This document shows positions 1-6,184 of a stretch of 6,967 nucleotides of DNA, piece by piece. The stretch spans positions 1 through 6,967 of the forward strand of contig CAJWZI010000074.1 of assembly GCA_913049615.1 (NCBI GenBank), written 5' to 3'. A program made the position numbers and the translations under genes. Every line of letters begins with the position of its first letter. Position 1 is the stretch's first letter. Source of the DNA: an uncultured Alphaproteobacteria bacterium (GTDB lineage: Bacteria > Pseudomonadota > Alphaproteobacteria > GCA-2731375). A model generated the notes under the pieces. It saw nothing but the letters and a program-made list of their open reading frames with translations. It had not been told where the DNA came from and ran no database searches.

Positions 1-138
1 CATCGCACCGAGTTAGTCGGACGCACTTCGGAGCTGCTGTACACCGCCAAGAAATTTGCAGTAGCGATTAAGTGGAAAGTGAATTTGGATTCGCCCTTGC
101 CCTCTCCATGGGCTGCCGTATTGCCGGTTTGGTTCTAG
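1..138 (+). CDS. Possible C-terminal fragment of an unidentified rightward gene (weak)
   Basis: A reading frame enters from the left edge in frame 1 and is open for 45 codons to a TAG at 136-138. The translation starts HRTELVGRTSELLYTAKKFA and ends in AVLPVWF. I do not recognise the family. If real, it would be the 3' end of a gene converging on the glycosylase gene, with about 80 bp between the stops. A second frame (frame 3) is also open from about 72 to a TAA at 213-215, which makes the frame 1 call less certain. An open frame this short can occur by chance, so this is a low-confidence call that depends on sequence outside the window. Confidence 0.25.
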   Translation, partial: HRTELVGRTSELLYTAKKFAVAIKWKVNLDSPLPSPWAAVLPVWF

Positions 139-220
139 CAGAAATGCTGATCGTATTTGATGCTTGGGTGGCGCAAGGTGCGCGAAATGGTATCGAATGG
201 TTAGTTCCCGAATAAAACGG
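139..220. other. Short intergenic stretch, no firm feature
   Basis: This lies between the possible left-edge fragment and the stop of the leftward glycosylase gene. The only structure seen is a small inverted repeat, GCGC-AAGGT-GCGC (171-183), with no T-tract on either side. It is not a convincing terminator. Confidence 0.3.
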
Positions 221-889
221 CTAATCGATCGACTGCGCCAAGGTCATCGAAATTTGGCTGAGCGGCAGTCCGCTTTCTGCTAGGAGGGCATCGAACACTT
301 CTTGTACCTTGGCTCGTTCCCGCTTGCCCTTTCCCGTGCCGTCGTATAGGGACCAGCACTTCAGAGCCGAGAGTACAAAAGGAGTGAGGTTGAAACTATC
401 CTTACCCACCATGCGCAAAAAATACGGTCCAGAATTTCCGCCAAGCTGGGTGAAGCGTTTGCTCAATTGATCCCATAACACAACCGTTTGCTCTGATTTC
501 CACTCGGCTAGCCAGTTCCCCATGCTGCCCGCTTCCTCGGCGATAACACAAATGGCAATGGCGTTGGCGCGCACGGACTTAATCTTGGCCCAATGCCGAA
601 TGATGCGCGTCTCACCCATCAAGGCTTCCAGATCCTCGTCAGCCATGGCGCGGACCTTGCGGGGTTCGAAGCCGTGAAATATCTCCTCAAAAGCTGGCCA
701 TTTTCCTTGTACCATGGAGTGCTTAAGACCGGCACTGAACACTCGTAGGGACATTGAGGAAAGATACCGGTCATCTCCGATAGCTCTGAGTGCCTGATTG
801 GACTTCGGCCTGGGCAGTTTTTTCTTCAGGGCCGCTGCGCCGCCGTTCCGAGCTTCCGCCGCCGCCTGAATGTCCTTAAATTTCGTCAT
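221..889 (-). CDS. Divergent Tag-type 3-methyladenine DNA glycosylase (HhH-GPD superfamily)
   Basis: This 222-residue protein resembles DNA-3-methyladenine glycosylase I (Tag), which excises alkylated adenine from DNA in base excision repair. Matching blocks include the AGL of the QAGLSW region (residues 53-55), FHGFEPRKV (71-79), EDLEALM (85-91) and IIRHWAKIK (96-104). The last aligns with IIRHRGKIQ of E. coli Tag. Near the C-terminus, GPYFLRMVG (154-162) occupies the place of the family's VGTTICY-type segment. Two residues that contact the base in E. coli Tag appear replaced: anchored on AGL, Glu38 becomes Arg49 and Trp46 becomes His57. The N-terminal and C-terminal Cys/His zinc ligands of Tag are not evident, and the only cysteines are 114 and 178. 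It may therefore be a subfamily with altered specificity. The gene starts 35 bp after the stop of the acyl-CoA dehydrogenase and is probably co-transcribed. No Shine-Dalgarno sequence is visible before the ATG at 887-889. The family assignment is fairly secure; the substrate is not. Confidence 0.8.
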   Translation of the reverse strand: MTKFKDIQAAAEARNGGAAALKKKLPRPKSNQALRAIGDDRYLSSMSLRVFSAGLKHSMVQGKWPAFEEIFHGFEPRKVRAMADEDLEALMGETRIIRHWAKIKSVRANAIAICVIAEEAGSMGNWLAEWKSEQTVVLWDQLSKRFTQLGGNSGPYFLRMVGKDSFNLTPFVLSALKCWSLYDGTGKGKRERAKVQEVFDALLAESGLPLSQISMTLAQSID

Positions 890-924
890 GGATGCAGTTT
901 AGCACGACGGCAGGCATGGTGTAA

Positions 925-2070
925 TCACAGTGACCGGCCAATGATATAGCGCATGATTTCGTTGGTGCCGGCATAGATGCGGTGCACCCGCGCATCCGCC
1001 CAGGCCCGGGCAATTGGGTAGTCCCACATATAGCCGTTGCCGCCGTGCAGTTGGACGCAATCGTTGAGGATCTGATCCTGCAATTCCGTGGTCCATAGTT
1101 TCGCCTTGGCCGCCGTCTCTGCCGATAAGGCGCCCGCCGCGTGCTGTTCGATGCAACGGTCAATGAAGGTGCGCCCGGCCTCTATGGCAGTGGCATGGTC
1201 CGCCAGCTTGAATTGCGTGTTCTGAAAATCAAAAACAGGTTGACCAAAGGCTTTTCGGTCCTTGGTATAGACCACGGTTTGGTCTAATGCTGCCTCGCAG
1301 ATCGCCATGGAACGAACGGCGACCACCAGACGTTCCTGGGCCAGACCATGCCACAGAATACGCCAGCCTTCGTTCTCGCCACCTAGCATGCAATCAGTGG
1401 GGACCCGCATGTCGTCGAAGAACAATTCCGCCGTGTCCTGAGCCTTGTTGCCCACTTTCTTGAGGTTGCGTCCCTTGCGATAGCCGGGCGTGGAGGTATC
1501 TACTAGAAAAAGGGAGACACCCTTGGCACCGAGGGTAGGATCGGTCTTCGCTGCTAGAAGGATTAGATCGCCGATGATGCCGTTGGTGATGAATATCTTA
1601 GAGCCATCGATTACATAGTCGTCGCCGTCGCGCACCGCCTGCGTTCGCAGGTCCTTCAGGTCGCTGCCCGTCGATGGCTCTGTCAGGCCGATACTGGCGA
1701 TCTTCTCCCCCGCCGCCATGTTTGGCAGCCATTGTTGTTTCTGTTTGTCTGTGCCGAATTCCACGATAAAGGGAGCGACAATATGGCCATGCATGTCCCA
1801 GGCCGGTGCGCCAATACCGTGATATCCCAATTCCTCAATCACTAGTGCATCGTACAAGAAGCCGCCTTCCGCGCCACCATAGGCGGCGGGGATGGAAGTG
1901 CCTAACAGGCCAATCTCGCCGGCTCTGCGCCAGATGTCGCGTGGTGTTTCACCTTGTTCTTCCCATTCTGGCACGTGGGGTAAAACCTCCTCTTTTAGGA
2001 AAGAACGAATGGTCCGGCGGAATGTTTCGTGTTCCTCACCAAATATTGTCCGTTGTATGCCAAATTCCAT
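925..2070 (-). CDS. Acyl-CoA dehydrogenase, LCAD/IVD-type active site
   Basis: This 381-residue flavoprotein of the acyl-CoA dehydrogenase family is full length. It should oxidise an acyl-CoA to the trans-2-enoyl-CoA and pass electrons to electron-transferring flavoprotein in the cytoplasm. The helical N-terminal domain spans about 1-125. The beta domain carries LTEPSTGSD (129-137) and FITNG (160-164). The C-terminal helical domain has DRKAFGQPVFDFQ (271-283), QLHGGNGYMWDYPIAR (340-355) and IYAGTNEIM (365-373). The position that is the catalytic Glu in MCAD and SCAD is Ala367 here. A Glu in LAQER (E246) sits where LCAD (PQER motif) and isovaleryl-CoA dehydrogenase place theirs, so the enzyme should be active with an LCAD-like arrangement. 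The closest human relative by eye is LCAD. Chain length or branching of the substrate cannot be read from the sequence. The ATG at 2068-2070 is preceded by AGGGAGG (2081-2087) at 10 nt. It is the first gene of a leftward unit with the Tag-like gene. Confidence 0.93.
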   Translation of the reverse strand: MEFGIQRTIFGEEHETFRRTIRSFLKEEVLPHVPEWEEQGETPRDIWRRAGEIGLLGTSIPAAYGGAEGGFLYDALVIEELGYHGIGAPAWDMHGHIVAPFIVEFGTDKQKQQWLPNMAAGEKIASIGLTEPSTGSDLKDLRTQAVRDGDDYVIDGSKIFITNGIIGDLILLAAKTDPTLGAKGVSLFLVDTSTPGYRKGRNLKKVGNKAQDTAELFFDDMRVPTDCMLGGENEGWRILWHGLAQERLVVAVRSMAICEAALDQTVVYTKDRKAFGQPVFDFQNTQFKLADHATAIEAGRTFIDRCIEQHAAGALSAETAAKAKLWTTELQDQILNDCVQLHGGNGYMWDYPIARAWADARVHRIYAGTNEIMRYIIGRSL

Positions 2071-2167
2071 GAACCGCCAGCCTCCCTACCGTTCGAGATG
2101 CAGTTTAGCGTGACCTTGGTGGCAGGGTATATCAATATGGCTGACTGGTTGAGTAGAGGAGACGATT
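2071..2167. promoter_or_regulatory. Divergent promoter region between the dehydrogenase and MetE-like genes
   Basis: This 97-bp spacer must hold the 5' ends of both divergent genes. On the minus strand it contains AGGGAGG (2081-2087) as SD for the dehydrogenase. On the plus strand it has AGGAG (2157-2161), 6 nt before the ATG of the methyltransferase, which fixes that start. TATATC (2128-2133) is a possible plus-strand -10, but no good -35 stands 17 nt upstream. TTGATA on the minus strand (2130-2135) could be a -35. The 13-mer GATGCAGTTTAGC (2097-2109) recurs before the glycosylase gene at 891-903. Exact promoters are not certain. Confidence 0.5.
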
Positions 2168-3271
2168 ATGGCCAAACCGCCTTTTCGGGCCGAACATGTG
2201 GGTAGCTTGCTACGTCCTAAAGAATTGACGACCGCCTTCCGCCAGCATAATGCAGGAGAGATTGATGACGATGCCTTCACTGAAATCCAGGACAAAGCTA
2301 TAGTGGAGGTGGTTAAGCGGCAACAGGATGCGGGCCTGCAGGTGGTTACGGACGGCGAATTTCGTCGAGGCTCTTACTGGGGCCATTTGATCGGTCCGGT
2401 CTCAGGGCTATCCGTTCGGGAGGCGGAATTCAAGTTCCATGACGATTGTGGTGATGAACAAAGTTTCATCGCGGCCCATGTGGACGGCAAAGTATCGCGA
2501 GAGAAAGGATTTTCCACGCATGAATTTACCTTTCTAAAATCGGTCGCGAGCACGACACCAAAACTCACCATGCCGTCCCTGCCCACCTTCCATTTCTATC
2601 GTCCGGTAGAGGGGATCGATAAATTGGTCTATGAGACCCCCCGCCACTTCTTCCAAGATTTTGCAGAGGTTTTCCGCCAAGAGATCGCCGAACTGGCTGA
2701 TTTGGGTGCCTCCTATATTCAAATGGATGAAGTGCCTCTGGCCATGTTGTGCGACCCCGATATTCAGGCCCAGGTAAAATCCGTCGGCGTCGATGTGGAC
2801 GACCTGATTGATGTCTATATTGATGCAATTAATGACGCCGTGGGGAGCCGACCTACTGGCATGACCTGCGGACTGCATTTATGCCGCGGCAATTTTAAGG
2901 GAAAATATCTTTCCCAGGGCGGTTACGAACCAGTGGCGGAACGGCTATTTAACGACTTGCAGGTGGACGCCTTTTTCCTGGAATACGACACTGACCGTGC
3001 CGGCGATTTCACGCCTCTACGCCAAGTTCCTGATGACAAACACATCGTGCTGGGAATTGTAAGTTCCAAGTTGTCGGAATTGGAAAGTGTTGAAAATCTG
3101 AGTCGCCGCATTGATGAGGCGGCGAAGTATGTTCCCCTGGAACGTCTGTCCGTGTCGCCGCAATGCGGCTTCGCTTCTGCGGTTTCGGGAAACTCTATTA
3201 CTCCGGAAATGCAGCAGGCTAAACTATCCCTAGTCGTGGAAACAGCCATGCGGGTGTGGGGGGAGTGCTGA
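2168..3271 (+). CDS. Stand-alone MetE C-terminal-type (cobalamin-independent methionine synthase family) methyltransferase
   Basis: This 367-residue protein corresponds to the zinc-dependent catalytic half of cobalamin-independent methionine synthase (COG0620), without the N-terminal domain of full-length MetE. The family transfers methyl or related groups to a thiol held by zinc. All four zinc ligands have clear counterparts: His237 and Cys239 in CGLHLCRG, Glu272 in FFLEYD, and Cys333 in SPQCGF. N-terminal RAEHVGSLLRP (7-17) matches the conserved opening of the catalytic barrel, and QMDEVPLA (185-192) matches the QIDEPA segment of MetE. Proteins of this length include the YxjG/YxjH-like group and epoxyalkane:coenzyme M transferase, so the methyl donor and acceptor are not settled. 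The start at 2168 is supported by AGGAG at 6 nt. It is transcribed alone, divergent from the acyl-CoA dehydrogenase, with no methionine-pathway partner in the window. The family is secure; methionine synthesis is only one possibility. Confidence 0.9.
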   Translation: MAKPPFRAEHVGSLLRPKELTTAFRQHNAGEIDDDAFTEIQDKAIVEVVKRQQDAGLQVVTDGEFRRGSYWGHLIGPVSGLSVREAEFKFHDDCGDEQSFIAAHVDGKVSREKGFSTHEFTFLKSVASTTPKLTMPSLPTFHFYRPVEGIDKLVYETPRHFFQDFAEVFRQEIAELADLGASYIQMDEVPLAMLCDPDIQAQVKSVGVDVDDLIDVYIDAINDAVGSRPTGMTCGLHLCRGNFKGKYLSQGGYEPVAERLFNDLQVDAFFLEYDTDRAGDFTPLRQVPDDKHIVLGIVSSKLSELESVENLSRRIDEAAKYVPLERLSVSPQCGFASAVSGNSITPEMQQAKLSLVVETAMRVWGEC

Positions 3272-3543
3272 ACAGAATTGTCGTGCTATTCGGGTTGGTT
3301 GTGCCAAAATTTTATTTAATACAAGCCAGATTCCTGCGGCTAACATATCTCAAATAATGTGAGTTATTGTGTCAGCGTCTCGCCATAAAATAACAAAGTC
3401 CATACCAAAAAGGCGATCGTCTGCGAAGGTCAGGAGTTAATTCTGCTTGTAATCGAAATCCGATGCTTGTGGTTGTGCCTTTAGGATAACTCTAGAATAT
3501 GCGATCTAGATTCCGCCGAATTATTTTGATACCGGATAGCCTT
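3272..3543. other. AT-rich intergenic spacer between convergent gene ends, no gene seen
   Basis: This 272-bp stretch lies between the end of the MetE-like gene and the end of the leftward acyl-CoA synthetase, so two convergent transcripts should terminate here. I see no coding frame of interest and no classical GC-rich hairpin followed by a T-run on either strand. Weak structures are TCTAGA-8 nt-TCTAGA (3491-3510) and CTCA-7 nt-TGAG in the region around 3349-3364. Neither has a T-tract. Termination may be Rho-dependent. Confidence 0.5.
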
Positions 3544-5103
3544 CTAATTTACCTGCTTGTCATGCCCTTCCCAATAAGGCTTGCGTAGCTCAGTTTTGAG
3601 GATTTTGCCAGCGCCCGACAGGGGTAAGGGATCGATTACGAATTCCACGCTTCGTGGACATTTGTAATTTGCGATCCAATCGTGGCAATGGGCAATAATC
3701 GCGACCTCGTCCACGGACTGGTCATTCGCAAGGCGAATAATAGCGTGGACCTGTTCGCCCCATTTTTCGTGTGGGATGCCTATGACAGCGCATTCTATCA
3801 CCGCCTCGTGTTGATAAATGGCGTCTTCGACTTCTGCAGAATAGACGTTTTCACCGCCGGAAATAATCATATCCTTCACTCGATCCACTACATAGATAAA
3901 GCCTTCGTCATCCATGCGGCCGCCATCACCGGTGTGGAGCCAGCCGGCTCTAAGGGTTTGTGCCGACAACTCGGGCTGATTCCAATAACCGAGCATGACG
4001 TTTTCGCCCCGGGCGACGATCTCGCCGACCGTCCCCCTGGGGACTTCATTATCATTTTCGTCAAAAATCCTAACCTCGCAGCCCGGGATCGCCAGGCCGG
4101 CTGACTTGATTTTACCCGCCATATGTCCGTCTTCAACCATCCTGTTCGGAGGTAACGCAGTCAGAACTGGCGAGGCCTCGGTCTGACCATAAAGGTGATG
4201 AAATTCTGCGTTGGGGATTACGCGCAGTGCCGTTCGCAGTACTGCCTCGGGCATAGGCGAGGCGCCAAACAGGACATGATTAATGCTACTCAGGTCATAG
4301 TTGGCAACATCCGGATGATTGACGGTCATATTGATCATGGTCGGCACCAATAGAACGATGTCGATCTTGTTTTCCTGGATTGCCTGCAAGGTAGCCATTG
4401 GTTCGAAGCCGGGTATAATAGTGGACGATCCGGCCATCGACGTGATGGCAAAGGTTGCCGCGCCGTTGGCCAGATGAAACATCGGCGCGGCGTGCAAATA
4501 ATGGGAGTTGGAGACAAACCCAACTTCGCTAGCGAACTGCAAGGCATTGAGCACAAGGTTCCGATGGCTTAACATAACGCCCTTCGACCTGCCCGTGGTG
4601 CCGCCTGTGTAAAATAATCCTGCTAATTCATCGCCACCCGCATCCAAAGGCTCCATGTCTGTCCCACCTTCGATCAGGGCTTCGAAGGACAACATACCCT
4701 GAGGTGGAGCGCCGTCACCAACGTGCACCACTGTCTTCAGGCTGCCCAGTTGATTTTGGATTTTTGGTAACATTGCACTGAAATTGTCATCTATAAGTAG
4801 AACCGTGGCACCGGAATCGTTCACCCAATGGACCACTTCTGGCGGCGCTAACCGCGTGTTGATGGGCACAAAGACACCGCCGGTCCAGGGAACAGCGAAA
4901 AAATATTCCAGATACCGGTCACTGTTTAGACTCAGCATAGCGACACGGTCACCGTTGTTGACACCGATGCCCTGCAGGCCGCTGGCTAGCCGGGCAATGC
5001 GTGCCCTGAATTGAGACCAGTCTCGGCGGCGATCCTGAAAATTCGACGCCAGACCGTGGGCATTGATCTGTGCAGCCCGTTGAACAATTGAACTGATGCG
5101 CAT
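3544..5103 (-). CDS. AMP-forming acyl-CoA synthetase (FadD-like fatty-acid CoA ligase)
   Basis: This 519-residue member of the ANL superfamily activates a carboxylic acid through an acyl-adenylate and then forms the acyl-CoA. Visible core motifs, counted from the chosen start, are the phosphate-binding YTGGTTGRSKG (165-175), YGQTEASP (305-312), GWLHTGD (387-393), the hinge and A8 segment DRVKDMIISGGENVYSAEVE (407-426), and the C-terminal catalytic Lys500 in PLSGAGK. All parts are present, so the enzyme looks intact. The frame stays open upstream to an ATG at 5235, which would add 44 residues, but those are basic and lack family similarity. The ATG at 5101-5103 starts the typical N-terminus (MRISSIVQRAAQ) and is preceded by GGAGG (5115-5119) at 11 nt. 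The substrate cannot be read; medium- to long-chain fatty acids are the usual guess, and aromatic or methylthio acids are possible. It is transcribed leftward, divergent from the tRNA gene, and probably monocistronic. Confidence 0.92.
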   Translation of the reverse strand: MRISSIVQRAAQINAHGLASNFQDRRRDWSQFRARIARLASGLQGIGVNNGDRVAMLSLNSDRYLEYFFAVPWTGGVFVPINTRLAPPEVVHWVNDSGATVLLIDDNFSAMLPKIQNQLGSLKTVVHVGDGAPPQGMLSFEALIEGGTDMEPLDAGGDELAGLFYTGGTTGRSKGVMLSHRNLVLNALQFASEVGFVSNSHYLHAAPMFHLANGAATFAITSMAGSSTIIPGFEPMATLQAIQENKIDIVLLVPTMINMTVNHPDVANYDLSSINHVLFGASPMPEAVLRTALRVIPNAEFHHLYGQTEASPVLTALPPNRMVEDGHMAGKIKSAGLAIPGCEVRIFDENDNEVPRGTVGEIVARGENVMLGYWNQPELSAQTLRAGWLHTGDGGRMDDEGFIYVVDRVKDMIISGGENVYSAEVEDAIYQHEAVIECAVIGIPHEKWGEQVHAIIRLANDQSVDEVAIIAHCHDWIANYKCPRSVEFVIDPLPLSGAGKILKTELRKPYWEGHDKQVN

Positions 5104-5173
5104 GTCTCTGTTGACCTCCCCATCAGGGGCATTCGTGTTTGCTGCAAGCCAGCGGGATTTTTTCTTCCTTGGT

Positions 5174-5203
5174 AGTATCTTCCTAAACTTCACGAAGACG
5201 CAA
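5174..5203 (-). promoter_or_regulatory. Candidate promoter for the acyl-CoA synthetase
   Basis: On the minus strand TTGCGT (5198-5203) and GATACT (5174-5179) are 18 nt apart and would start transcription about 60-65 nt before the ATG at 5103. Each box matches the consensus only partly. The spacer contains the near-palindrome CTTCACGAAG (5188-5197), which could bind a regulator, though this is speculation. The call is weak and no sequence-specific regulator is implied. Confidence 0.25.
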
Positions 5204-5307
5204 CACTGCCCAAGTCCGTGGTGAAGCATTTCCATTCGCCATGTTCAAAAGCTGCTACAACTTTGCCCCCAAGTAAAAGAAATCCTAGGAATTGGCGCCT
5301 CAGGCGC

Positions 5308-5336
5308 TTGACACTCAGGCTAGGGGAGCGGTACAT
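5308..5336 (+). promoter_or_regulatory. Candidate promoter of tRNA-Asp
   Basis: A perfect -35 consensus TTGACA lies at 5308-5313. The -10 is poorer: TACATG (5332-5337) at 18 nt is the best candidate. Transcription would begin a few bases before the mature tRNA at 5352, which fits a tRNA promoter. The inverted repeat GCGCC-TCA-GGCGC (5295-5307) directly abuts the -35 box on its upstream side. Confidence 0.5.
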
Positions 5337-5351
5337 GAGGCGCGCTTCGTC

Positions 5352-5428
5352 GGGGGTGTAGCTCAGCTGGTTAGAGCGCTGGCCTGTCACGCCAGAGGTC
5401 GCGGGTTCGAGTCCCGTCACTCCCGCCA
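5352..5428 (+). tRNA. tRNA-Asp (anticodon GUC)
   Basis: A complete 77-nt cloverleaf is visible. The acceptor stem GGGGGTG (5352-5358) pairs with CACTCCC (5418-5424) with one G-U pair. The D-arm contains AGCTCAGCTGGTTAGAGC. The anticodon stem CTGGC/GCCAG encloses the loop CTGTCAC with anticodon GTC at 5386-5388. The T-arm carries the GGTTCGAGTCC sequence. The discriminator is G5425 and the CCA end is encoded at 5426-5428. The anticodon GUC reads the aspartate codons GAU and GAC. No T-run terminator is evident just downstream. Confidence 0.97.
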
Positions 5429-5544
5429 CGAAGTCCTTCAGAAATCGCCTAATTCATAATTAATACACCAAACCGCCACTGACGAAAAAATTGCCGTGGT
5501 AGTACGCTATAACGAACATCTGCAGGCGAGAAAAAGTGCGTCAG
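5429..5544. other. Short intergenic region between tRNA-Asp and the HIT gene
   Basis: The 116-bp spacer lies between the 3' end of the rightward tRNA and the stop of the leftward HIT gene, so both transcripts end here. I see only a short GAAG-TC-CTTC repeat (about 5431-5440), which is too tight to form a loop, and some AT-rich sequence. There is no recognisable terminator or gene. Confidence 0.4.
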
Positions 5545-6018
5545 CTATTCACAGTCTGGGTTGGGGTGGTGAACGCCGTAACCCTTAAGGGCCTCGCGGA
5601 TTTTATCTGCATTGGCTTTTAGAATTTCCGGTTTTTCGATGTCGCTGCCAGGTGATCGCAGCTCAACGCCTTTATGTCGCGGGAGAATATGGAAATGTAA
5701 ATGGAAGACCACCTGTCCACCAGCGGCTTCATTAGCCTGCAATATTGTTATGCCGTCTGAATTGAAAGCCTTCATCGCGGCTTGACTGACTTTTTGAAGA
5801 CTGGCCATGCATGAAGCTAGTTGCTCTGGTGTAGCGTCGAGCATATTACGAGCGGGCGTTTTTGGGATTACTATAACGTGACCGTCCGCGCGAGGCATGA
5901 TATCCATTAGGGCAAGTGTTTCCTCATCTTCAAAAACACGCTCAGACGGCAGCTCGCCTCGGAGAATTTTCGCAAATATGTTGTCGTACTCGTAGTTCAA
6001 TTGTTGAATTCCATACAT
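5545..6018 (-). CDS. HIT-family (histidine triad) nucleotide-binding protein
   Basis: This 157-residue protein has the histidine-triad signature HLHFHILP (106-113). In this His-x-His-x-His motif the middle His108 is the expected nucleophile that attacks the alpha-phosphate of a nucleotide. The N-terminal NIFAKILRGELPSERVFED (13-31), ALMDIMPRADGHVIVIPK (36-53) and GGQVVFHLHFH (100-110) are characteristic of HINT-type bacterial members. These hydrolyse nucleoside phosphoramidates such as aminoacyl-AMP or AMP-NH2, although the physiological substrate is generally uncertain. The ATG at 6016-6018 follows a weak AGG at 8 nt. It is a single leftward gene with its own candidate promoter and a palindrome in its leader (6043-6054). 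The length is at the upper end of the usual range, with a short extra C-terminal tail. Confidence 0.92.
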   Translation of the reverse strand: MYGIQQLNYEYDNIFAKILRGELPSERVFEDEETLALMDIMPRADGHVIVIPKTPARNMLDATPEQLASCMASLQKVSQAAMKAFNSDGITILQANEAAGGQVVFHLHFHILPRHKGVELRSPGSDIEKPEILKANADKIREALKGYGVHHPNPDCE

Positions 6019-6042
6019 TTTCAGAACCTGATTAACGGAAGA

Positions 6043-6054
6043 TCCCTTAAGGGA
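6043..6054. promoter_or_regulatory. 12-bp palindrome TCCCTTAAGGGA in the HIT leader
   Basis: TCCCTTAAGGGA is a perfect palindrome that begins 25 bp upstream of the HIT start codon, just downstream of the candidate promoter. Its 10-bp core CCCTTAAGGG recurs inside the 3' end of the HIT coding sequence (5582-5591), and the bases just to its right in both copies are similar (MCTNGCG). It could be an operator or an RNA hairpin in the 5' leader. Function is unproven. Confidence 0.3.
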
Positions 6055-6074
6055 CTGGCGTCCGATGTTCTCGA

Positions 6075-6103
6075 ATTAAAAAATTGTTTTTACGATAAGT
6101 TAA
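6075..6103 (-). promoter_or_regulatory. Candidate promoter of the HIT gene
   Basis: On the minus strand TTAACT (6098-6103) and TTTAAT (6075-6080) are separated by 17 nt. They match 4/6 and 5/6 positions of the -35 and -10 consensus. Transcription would start near 6068, giving a leader of about 50 nt that contains the TCCCTTAAGGGA palindrome. The region is strongly AT-rich. It contains the inverted repeat TAAAAA-ATTG-TTTTTA (6077-6092). Confidence 0.4.
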
Positions 6104-6184
6104 AGAATATATCGAGATTTCAAAATAGAGGCATCAAATAGGGAAAACGAAACTTCGTATATCCAAAGAGCGAGGAAAAATACT

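Noticed and set aside
876..1163. Leftward short frame overlapping the end of the acyl-CoA dehydrogenase and the start of the glycosylase
   Set aside because: It is an out-of-frame reading of conserved dehydrogenase sequence, rich in Arg, Thr and Cys, with no family similarity.
2534..2878. Leftward 114-codon frame inside the MetE-like gene
   Set aside because: It overlaps the intact methyltransferase on the opposite strand and shows no domain; it is an antisense shadow.
3491..3510. TCTAGA-8-TCTAGA inverted repeat as a terminator for the convergent genes
   Set aside because: The stem is AT-containing, only 6 bp, and has no T-tract on either side.
3682..4104. Rightward 140-codon frame inside the acyl-CoA synthetase gene
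   Set aside because: It is antisense to strongly conserved motifs of the synthetase, has no start signal and no recognisable domain, so it is a shadow of the codon pattern.
925..5103. Idea that the CoA ligase, dehydrogenase and methyltransferase form a DMSP (DmdBC-like) degradation cluster
   Set aside because: The dehydrogenase is about 380 residues, not the longer DmdC type; the methyltransferase is MetE-like, not DmdA/GcvT-like; and the genes are not in one operon.
5141..5166. GCTG-CAAGC-CAGC followed by a T-run on the plus strand, resembling a terminator
   Set aside because: The stem is only 4 bp and no rightward gene ends there; it sits in the leader of the leftward synthetase gene.
5190..5429. 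Leftward 79-residue frame starting MAGVTGLEPATSGVTGQ opposite the tRNA gene
   Set aside because: It is the antisense translation of tRNA-Asp and its flank, a well-known spurious protein annotation.
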